A DNA stretch of 64,000 bases from Oscheius dolichura. Its lineage: Eukaryota > Nematoda > Chromadorea > Rhabditida > Rhabditidae. Positions 57,101 through 64,000 of the stretch are shown piece by piece. The position numbers were made by a program, and so were the translations under genes. The notes beneath the pieces are model-generated. The model saw only the letters and a program-made list of their open reading frames with translations. It had not been told where the DNA came from and searched no databases. Every line of letters starts with the position of its first letter. The first letter of the stretch is position 1. Where the stretch lies: assembly GCA_932521035.1 (NCBI GenBank), contig OW051492.1, positions 8,618,001-8,682,000 on the forward strand. Direction: 5' to 3'.

Positions 57101-60100
57101 AAACTGTTTTCTGGACAAGGTTATCAGCTAAATGGGGTCAAATGCTCTTCTTTTGACTACCAGGCTGTTACTTTCAAAAAATATGGCCTTTTCGCACCCT
57201 ACGGTCAAAAAATTAGGCTAGAAACATCTTTCCCCAAAAAAATGACCGCTGATAAGGCTAAAAGGCGGTCATTTTGAAGGGATGCGTGAATAATTGACCT
57301 AGCGCGCCCTAGACAGTTCAAATCTTCAAAATCTCGGGGTCGCCTCTCCTCCCCCGGTTTAAATTATCCCACTGAAGAAGAAGAACAGTCATAAAGGTGA
57401 TCGAAAAGTCATTGCCCCGAATAGCCCCGGCCAATCGGCTCTAATTAGCATGGCAGTCTCCCCCCGGTACAATAAGGTCACTGCAAGGGGGCTCTCTCTC
57501 TCTCTCCCCGACCGGAGAGAATCCCCGCTCATTTAGCCAAGGTCACTTCAATCCTCATTATTCCCCCCTCCCAACTGTCATTCATTTTCTTAAATTAGTT
57601 TGCAAAAAAAGTCGGAAAAAAATAACTGTGAACGGGGCCTAGTACGGTGACTAAGACAGGCGAGCTCCCCCGCCGCTGGTCTAATAGACTCTCTACAAGC
57701 GGGCCGGGCGCCAATCGGCAAAGATCAAAGCCTCGCCGAAATTACAGTTTTCGACCCTTAACGCCCGGGCCGTATTCTAATTATCACACGTCTTAAAAGG
57801 GGTCGTTTGGAGCCCGGAAGTTTAGACAAGGCGACGCATGGGACGGGCTCATGGCGGCGGCAGTACTTCACGGGCTTTTTTGGCATTTTGCGCTAAAATA
57901 ACCATATTTTCAGAATAAATACTGTATACCAAATGTTGAACAGACTCTGAAGAACATTTTAAGCTTTTTAAAATTGTTAAAAGTGCAGAAAATAACGAAA
58001 ATAGAGCTGAGATCTGATTGAACTTCTTTTTGGGAAATGCGCCCGATTTTTGAAATTTTTCGCCAAAAAATCATATTCAAAGACAAAATACTGTATACCA
58101 AAATGTAGCTAATGATCTGAGAAACATTTTCCATTATTTAAATTGTAAATAAAAATTTAGGAAAATACGGGCGATCTTAGAAAACATCCCCCTCTCGAGC
58201 TGGAGATGCCCGATGTTTACAAGCGGAATTTGCTAGAAACTGTATTTTTAAATCGAGAAGTGTTCGAAGTTCTCTAGAGGTTGAGATTGAGAGACAAAGT
58301 TTCTCTGTAAATTGTGTGAATGAAGTGGCTCCCCCCTGCGACCCTTGAGAAGAGGAGGAGGAGGTCGTCCTCCCTGCCCCCTCTTGTATGGGTCGTCCAA
58401 TGTTTCACAGCAATTGAAATAGGCAGAGAGAGAAGAGAGAGAGGTGAGGAGGAAACCAGTCCGCGTCCTCATACACTAATTGCGGACAGCCGTAAATTTA
58501 CAGAACTACTGGGGGAGGCAGGGGAGGGAGGACTCTCTGATGATGGCAGGCAGCCGGGGGTAAGGTCACCAATTAAAATTAGAGACTGACTGACTGCCGA
58601 GGTCTCATTTAATGGGAGGCCGAGGGGAACTCCTCATTTGGAACGACCTGATAAGGCGCCAAACTACCGGGTTGAGAACACCTTTCAAATGGGGAAACGA
58701 TGTTCTGATTTTCCCGGGAATGACGCGAAGACGGGGTAAGGGGCCCAAATTGAAATGAAAAGATCCAAAGGATACTGTAGCCCTTAAAAATTCGACATTC
58801 TACAATTAGCCCCGGCCATCATCGGACAATATTCCCATTCATTAGTGCACTTTGTTGGCTTTGTCGGTGTCATTACCGCTTTTCAACGAGCGCGGGCTCT
58901 CTATGGCCATTGAACTGTCTCTATTGTTTACACGTAAAATCTAGACAACAGGGCGAGAGAAGGAGAGAGAGTGTACTGTGACTTGGACTCAAAGAAACTC
59001 CCAAAAATCTAATTTTAATATAGAATAAAGGGGCTACAGTATCCCCCAGTCTGTGGCGTTTGCAGGAAAGTAATTTCTGGGATTTCTGGGGAGCTATAAA
59101 GAACGAAGAAGCCCTCTTCCAGACGAGCTAATTCAGTCTGTTCCCGGTGTTCAATGACTTAAAAGACCTATTTTTGGGGGGCTTCCCGGAGCCCATAAGC
59201 AAGCCGTTGACCTCATCCCTGGGTCTGTAAGGGGATCTAGTGATAATCCTCGCTGACTTGTGGCATCACAGACCAAATACGCAAACGGAGGGACGGACTG
59301 CATAGCAGCATACTACGGATGAAGGCTGTTTGTTTCTCTGGGAATTAAAGGGGTACAGATCTCTATGGGACTCGAGCAACCCTTACTGTAGCTGAACATT
59401 GAGCTTCCGGTCCTTTAAAATGGCGTACCGGCGTCTGATCTCCTTCTGCCCCTTCCTGTCCCCCTCGCATAACTTTTTGTTCCCATTCTCGATCCCTGGC
59501 CGCTTCTGCCTGGCTCGGCCGGCCCGACTACCGTCAAAATCACCTGTTCATCGCCCGTTTGAATGTGCCCTGCGGCAAAGATAAAAGCGCCACAATATGC
59601 TAATAATGAGGAGGGTAAAAAGCCCCGCTTACTGCCCGTATAACAGAGATAATGAAATGTGTGCTGTGCTATGCCGCGGCTTCAGAGAGACAGCCAGAGG
59701 GGAACAACAGTGAACAGAACGAAAAATTGATTGATTTTTTTTTGCCAGGGAATAAGCCCGGGAGCCTTTCTCTATATTTTGATCTTGAAAAAGCCTAAAA
59801 AGGGGTAGAGAATAGAGCTCAATTCCCACTACTTCCACCGGTCGGCGCCGGTCTGTCAATTAGCTGTACAGAATAGATGGCAATGATTAGTTATTAGCGG
59901 GCACAAAAGAGAAAGTGCGATTGGGGGAACGGCGGCCGGGAGAGGGGACTGTATTGTGGAGGGGAATAAATAGAGAGACGAGGGGAACGACCAGGAAAGC
60001 GCCTAAAGGATTTTGACCGGAAAGGAGAGGAAAGGATCCTGGATCCAAGGTCTAGGCGGGACCGGCGCCCATTTACCGGGTCCAGGAAAGGCGTTATCAA

Positions 60101-63100
60101 TGGGTATTTCAATTTATCGGATTCCTAGCATCAAGTACGGGTTGTTCGCTTTGCTTCGAGACCAATACATCGGGAATTTGGGTAGGGTCCAAGAAAACAG
60201 AAGAAAATTCAAGTCCCGGGCTCCAAACTCGGCGTCTCTCCCCATTTTGCGGGCCAAGAAGGCCTTATCTGAGGGTTTCATGGCTTTCTCAGTTTTGGGT
60301 TTGAGTTTGGCGCCAAAAAGTGTTTATTTTCTTGGCGAGATCTTTTCCAACTCTGAAGTTCTTTAGTTGCTGTTATTTCTCTTATTTTCTCGCCTCTTGT
60401 GTGTCTCTTTCACCAAGCGAGACTGTTTCTCTCTCGTTTTTTCCCAAATTGGGCATGGAGGATGGCGTCCGTCTCTCTCTCCCTCCCTCTCTCGGTAATC
60501 AGCGGAGCGCGGCTCATTGCGGAAAATTAGAGGTAGAAGAGAACCGGATTTCAATGAGCGGCAGGGGGAGACATGAAGGAGAGAGCGGGAAAAGGGACAG
60601 CCACTGCTGCCAATACACCCAGCCACTGGAACAGTATAATGACTCTGTTTTCCGATACTCTCTACCGCTTTTTATAGTCATCTATCCCGGATTACATTCC
60701 TCCCGAAAATTTCAGTTTTAAAGGAGAAGAAGACTTACTGGCTGTGAAACCGCAACTGGCGCAGGCATACGCCGCGTCCTCATCACTGACGGCCATGGCA
60801 TCCAGTTCTGAAACGCTTTAATTTAATAGGAAATGTTCCCTAGATTACTGTAGAAAAAAAAGAAATAATCTATCCTTAAAAATGAGAAAAAAAGGGCGGA
60901 ATGAATAGCGAGTACTGTAATGAGCGGCGGCGGCAGCGGGCCGGGCTGGCCGCAGTTGTGCCAGCGACCGGGGCCGATTCCCAACTATTATCTAATTGTT
61001 ATGAGAATTGCCCGACGCGCACAGTCATTCGACAAACATGAAATGAGCACCACCCGGGAGAGGCGGGAGGGGCAAGGGAAACGGGGAATAGGGGCCACGG
61101 ATGAGAGACATTGAGACGGAAGAATACAGACTTTGAGGTGGAGATTACTGTATTTATATAACTATTAACATGGTCATTAGGATTCGTAGAGGAGTTATTA
61201 GCCAGAAAATGACTAAAATGAGCAGCCCGCCATGTTTAAATTTGTGAAATCGGGTTCTCAAGAGCCTTGTTCCGTTTGGGACGCGTGTTTCGCGGGAAAC
61301 CGAGCCCAGCCTCCTCTAGACTCCACAAGACGCTGACCGCTTTGTTTTACAGTAATTTCGAGGAATCCAGGCGTTTTAAAGGCTTCATATTCCTCTTTTA
61401 AATGGACAAAAGAGTCTAAAGGTCGAAAGAATAAAAGAAATGGCGAAATGCCGTCTTCATTTGCGCTTTTCCCCGACTTTAAAGACCCATAAACATTAAA
61501 AAATGAGGCTAGACAGCCTTTTTCGCCGGCAGGGGGCTTTATATGAGACGTTTCAGAGACAAATCTATCAGGCAAATGACTTCAAGATTACAAATCTCAT
61601 AAAGCTCAATGGGGGGCTGATCAATTACAATCTTCCTAGCAGGGCAAACAAGACCATTTCAAGGAAAATTTGGAGCAAAAGTAGATTTTTAAAGGTATTG
61701 CTAGGCGGGGAAGCTAAATTACTGTAGACCGGCCAAGTTCCCCGCCCAATGGACCCGAATTTTCCTTATCTAGCGCCAAAATTCAAAAAAAGACTCCAGT
61801 GGGAGCCTGGCACCACGGTGCACTGATTATTACGGGATTTTTTGTTCGTTTAAGAAATTTAAAGGGCTAAATAAGGTAATAGTCTGTTTCCAAAACATAG
61901 GGCTACCGTATATTTGTCTCTTCGAGACATTTCGGACAATTGGCGAAGAAAAATCGAGAGAAATCGAATGCCGATCACTTTTGCTCAAAAGGTCCCACGC
62001 GGAAGGTTTACCGATCCGTTATGGTAACCCTATATTTTGTAAAAGAGCTATATACTGTCCAGCTACTTCTGCTCATTTATGTTCCCCCTTTTCCGTTGTA
62101 AATTTCATTTTGGTCCGAAATGAATCTACTGTAAACTCACTGCTCCCCCTTCTTGGGCGTGTTCCCCCTTCTTCCCCTGGCAAAGAACAAAATTTAGCTA
62201 AAGCTCTGCTAAAGATCTCCGGGCTAAAAAGCCGTCCCAAAACAATGATTAGTCGGTGCTAACAGGCTCATCAGTCCGTCTGCTATTGGCTTAGGCAGTG
62301 GGCAATTTGAGCCAGGGGCCAATCCTCGGCTCACACCAGAGATACCCCACCCATTGGCCAGAAAAAAACACACGAAATTAATCCAAAAACTAAAGAAGAA
62401 AAACAGATTTAAGAGTGGAAGAGAAATTAAAGATTCTCAAGCTAATTGCCGTATTGGGGGGAAGCTCGTCCCAAAACCCGACACATCCCCCTCCTCCCGG
62501 GGGACGCCTCAGGGGGGTCTCCTCCTCTCTGCTGGCTTCTGCTTCGAACATTTCAGATTTTAGTCATCCTAATTAAAGGAAGAAGCTTAAAAAGACGGGA
62601 AGAGAGGTAGAGAGAAAAGACGGCGGCTCAATTTCAATTTCTCAGATGATCCGGCCTGAGAACACAGGAGGAATGGAGGGACTCGCCCGTGTTGACATAC
62701 CTATTGTCTCTTCTCGGCTGCCCTCCCTTCCTGACTGTGTTCTCATCCCGAGGATTTGTTGTTTTTGCTTCTCTTCTCTTTTCTCTCTTTTTGACCATGA
62801 ATTTTGAGTGTATATAGAAGGGAATATGAGGATGATAAAATCGTAATTTGCAGAGAGTGAGCAGCTCATTATGTTGTTCGTCAGATGGCCCTACCGATAT
62901 GGCAATTGGTCTCGTCTTCTTCCCCCTTTTCAAGATTTTCGAGATGGGGATAAATAAGAGAAAAAGTTGAGGTTTTTTCGGGTATGAGAGCAATAATTAC
63001 ATAGAGATTGAGAAAAAGAGATAAAATACAGATATAGCGGATCAGGGGAGAGTCTAGCCCGCGGCGGCGCCTGGAAATGGCTGGCTATAGGTTCCAAGCC

Positions 63101-63937
63101 CAAATGGACTGTCTGGAAGCAAATTTTGTGCTATACAAAATACAGTAAGAATCCGCTCAGGACCTCGTACTGTAGCCCGCAGATTCAGGAACGAACGCGC
63201 GCGTTCAAGGAAGGGCAGGATGCCGAGATCTCGAGCTGCTTTAGGACTTTTAAACTAGTGATTCGAGATTTTGAAGTGGTCTACAGTACTCGGAACAGGG
63301 ATAAACAGATCCTGAACGGCTCAGGAACGTTAAAAATTCAAAAAATATAGCGAAAATAGCCCGCGAACTACGGTAGTTCCGTAGTTTATCAAGGAAATCG
63401 TTCTTTTTGCGTCTTTTTCTCCGAAATTTTATATTTTTAGTGCAGTTTAAAGTGTTCTATCCGTATTTTTGACTTTCCAAAGCCCTGTGAACGCCCCTGA
63501 TCCTTCAGAAACTATCCAAAATGTCTTTCCCCTCCTTGAGCTAAGCCTCCTAGCTTTCCTTTTTCCTCGTCTTTTAGATGAAAAATAAATCGGAGTACTG
63601 TAGGTTCTCAAAATATAGAAAAGAATAATAAGAGTTGGGATGAGAGAGAAACAAAAAGAAAGAGATATGAAGGGGGGGAAGAGGAGAGTTTGGGGCCCCC
63701 GCGCGGCTATTTACCAGTGGAGGGGAAGACGCCTTCTATTCCAAAATGAGCCGGGCCCGAGAGCAAAAGGCGATAGGCCGAAATGAGGCAATGAAGCCGA
63801 TTCATCATATAGGGCCTTTGAGAGTTGGCGAAAGAGTGGAGGAGCCCCCTAATTTCTAGCTCTCCCCCAACTATTCGAAGACTTACCAATCTTATCCGAA
63901 GAGGGCCACGTTGCCGGGTCGTGACAGGCCATATGCC
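45152..63937 (-). CDS. zfh-2: zfh-2: zinc-finger homeobox transcription factor (3' part, three homeodomains)
   Basis: Seventeen exons, 63937 down to 45152, phases all consistent, about 1,260 aa; 5' exons lie beyond the window. Fingers, in order: [20 protein letters not shown] (joined across an intron), [98 protein letters not shown]. Homeodomain 1 is in 49230-48923 ([19 protein letters not shown] ... [12 protein letters not shown], leading to the family's [12 protein letters not shown]). Homeodomain 2 spans 48449-48084 and 48039-47858 ([17 protein letters not shown] ... [15 protein letters not shown]). Homeodomain 3 spans 47611-46969 and 46923-46779 ([13 protein letters not shown] ... [15 protein letters not shown]). 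More C2H2 fingers follow ([71 protein letters not shown]). Nuclear DNA-binding regulator of the ATBF1/ZFHX3 family, expected in neuronal development. [12 protein letters not shown] looks sumoylatable. Confidence 0.96.
45348..45586 (-). repeat. Cluster of the ACTGTCTAACTGTGGC motif in the last zfh-2 intron
   Basis: In sense orientation of zfh-2, copies lie at 45362-45348 (one mismatch), 45420-45405 (exact) and 45586-45572 (last base differs), with a degenerate copy near 45491. All are in one 340-nt intron. See the denser cluster at 49251-49515. Confidence 0.85.
47643..47813 (+). repeat. About 170-bp dispersed repeat, copy B, in a homeodomain-flanking intron
   Basis: Matches 35288-35470 along its whole length, starting CTATCGTCTTCCACAAAGGG and ending TTTTACGGGTGCAGCCGC. 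It takes up most of the intron between zfh-2 exons 47858 and 47611. Confidence 0.8.
48541..48710. repeat. GCACCCGTAAA element plus an inverted pair of the zfh-2 intron motif
   Basis: 48541-48622: CCCGCACCCGTAAAATCGGG and CCGAGAGTTTACGGGTGCAGG form the arms of a short MITE-like unit. 48668-48683 and 48695-48710 carry GCCACAGTTAGACAGT and GCTGTCTAATTGTGGC in opposite orientation, so the transcript could fold into a 15-bp stem with an 11-nt loop. Both lie in the intron between homeodomain 1 and the following exon. Confidence 0.75.
49251..49515 (-). repeat. Array of five ACTGTCTAACTGTGGC motifs in one zfh-2 intron
   Basis: Plus-strand GCCACAGTTAGACAG occurs at 49251, 49287 (TTAAAC variant), 49348, 49409 and 49500, plus a degenerate unit near 49433. 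All share one orientation, spaced 36, 61, 61 and 91 bp. They fill the 348-nt intron directly before the homeodomain 1 exon; the first copy ends about 20 nt upstream of that exon's acceptor (49231). The sequence between copies is unrelated, so this is a repeated short motif rather than a tandem satellite. Confidence 0.9.
50198..50344. mobile_element. 147-bp MITE with about 45-bp terminal inverted repeats
   Basis: Left arm starts CGGCTCGATCGTCGATAGTC and continues CGATCCCCTGCACCCGTAAAATCTCGGCA; the right arm is its near complement, ending GAGCCG. The interior (GGCGTCACTGTTTTGTAGC, TAAAGACGA) matches the element at 21842. Lies in a zfh-2 intron. Confidence 0.85.
50703..51715 (-). other. zfh-2 intron, about 1 kb
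   Basis: Separates the exon ending AEEE from the one starting [11 protein letters not shown]. Plus-strand runs of GAGAG near 50870-50985, a short CA repeat at 51497-51506, and otherwise ordinary sequence. The internal ATG at the next exon's start could serve as an alternative initiation codon if transcription began in this intron. Confidence 0.45.
52007..53999 (-). other. zfh-2 intron, about 2 kb
   Basis: Contains GA-rich blocks (52530-52690; CTCTCTCTCTCTCTC near 53420), many TACAGTAAT/TACTGTAA octamers, and one pair of zfh-2 motifs at 53581-53593 (partial) and 53600-53615 (exact ACTGTCTAACTGTGGC on the plus strand, opposite to the main arrays). No gene seen. Confidence 0.5.
55620..60738 (-). 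other. zfh-2 intron, about 5.1 kb
   Basis: Very long by the standards of this window. Compositionally patchy: GAGAGA blocks (56380-56400, 58420-58445), CTCTCTCTCTC (57490-57505), a near-duplicated phrase (AATACTGTATACCAAA at 57917 and 58087), and rich stretches of restriction-like palindromes. No embedded gene is supported. Such length in a developmental transcription factor usually reflects enhancers; that is inference. Confidence 0.5.
60808..63886 (-). other. zfh-2 intron, about 3.1 kb
   Basis: Between exons 63937-63887 and 60807-60739. No supported gene. Contains TACTGTAA/TACAGTAA octamers, a purine run near 63660-63690 and GC-rich patches. Plus-strand frames here are short and featureless. 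Confidence 0.5.
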
Positions 63938-64000
63938 CTGAAAACGAGAGAAGATATTAACTGGACGAGGGGGGGGGGGGCAAATGATTCTCTGTAAGGT

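Noticed and set aside
60363-60721. Frames on both strands near the zfh-2 exon at 60739
   Set aside because: Low-complexity Ser/Arg-rich, inside a zfh-2 intron, with no splice sites in phase.

Overview
The window is eukaryotic. Genes are split by many short introns (about 35-60 nt) with GTAAG-type donors and TTTCAG/TTTTAG acceptors. Octamers such as TACTGTAG, TACCGTAA and CTACAGTA are scattered through introns and intergenic DNA. Gene families include F-box, SKP1-like, a FES/FER-type kinase with a charged tail, a divergent presenilin and a zfh-2 type homeobox gene. This points to a rhabditid nematode, close to Caenorhabditis in style. The species cannot be fixed from the sequence alone.

Layout. 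1-1.8 kb: no supported gene. 1.8-9.4 kb (+): a presenilin-family gene broken up by repeats. Its first catalytic-aspartate exon occurs three times, a 62-bp hAT-like MITE sits in one copy, and a SKP1-like gene lies between the copies. 10.4-11.6 kb: degenerate tandem repeat. 12.0-13.7 kb (+): two unrecognised genes about 80 bp apart. 14.3-15.0 kb (-): a small tail-anchored coiled-coil protein. 15.4-16.2 kb (-): a wrecked duplicate of a serine protease carrying a 443-bp transposon. 16.25-18.45 kb (+): a small membrane protein and a TMEM41-type protein. 18.9-20.2 kb (-): an intact secreted S1 protease. 21.27-33.55 kb (+): one 26-exon gene whose phases all agree, encoding about 1,705 aa with a KANSL3/NSL3-like C-terminal half. 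33.75-35.0 kb (-): two more coiled-coil tail-anchored paralogues, one broken. 35.6-38.4 kb (-): SH2-tyrosine kinase. 38.5-41 kb: AT-rich, with an inverted-repeat element and a neprilysin-like fragment. 41.0-44.2 kb: an F-box gene (+), another coiled-coil tail-anchored gene (-) and a short membrane-anchored gene (+). 45.15 kb to the window end (-): 17 exons of a zfh-2 (ATBF1/ZFHX) zinc-finger homeobox gene with three homeodomains; its 5' end lies outside.

Functionally this is an ordinary nematode mixture (chromatin regulation, transcription, signalling, ubiquitin ligase parts, membrane proteins), not one pathway. The most unusual structure is in the repeats. A 15-16 bp motif, sense ACTGTCTAACTGTGGC, occurs about a dozen times inside zfh-2 introns. 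A MITE superfamily shares the core GCACCCGTAAA. The presenilin exon has been triplicated through transposon activity.
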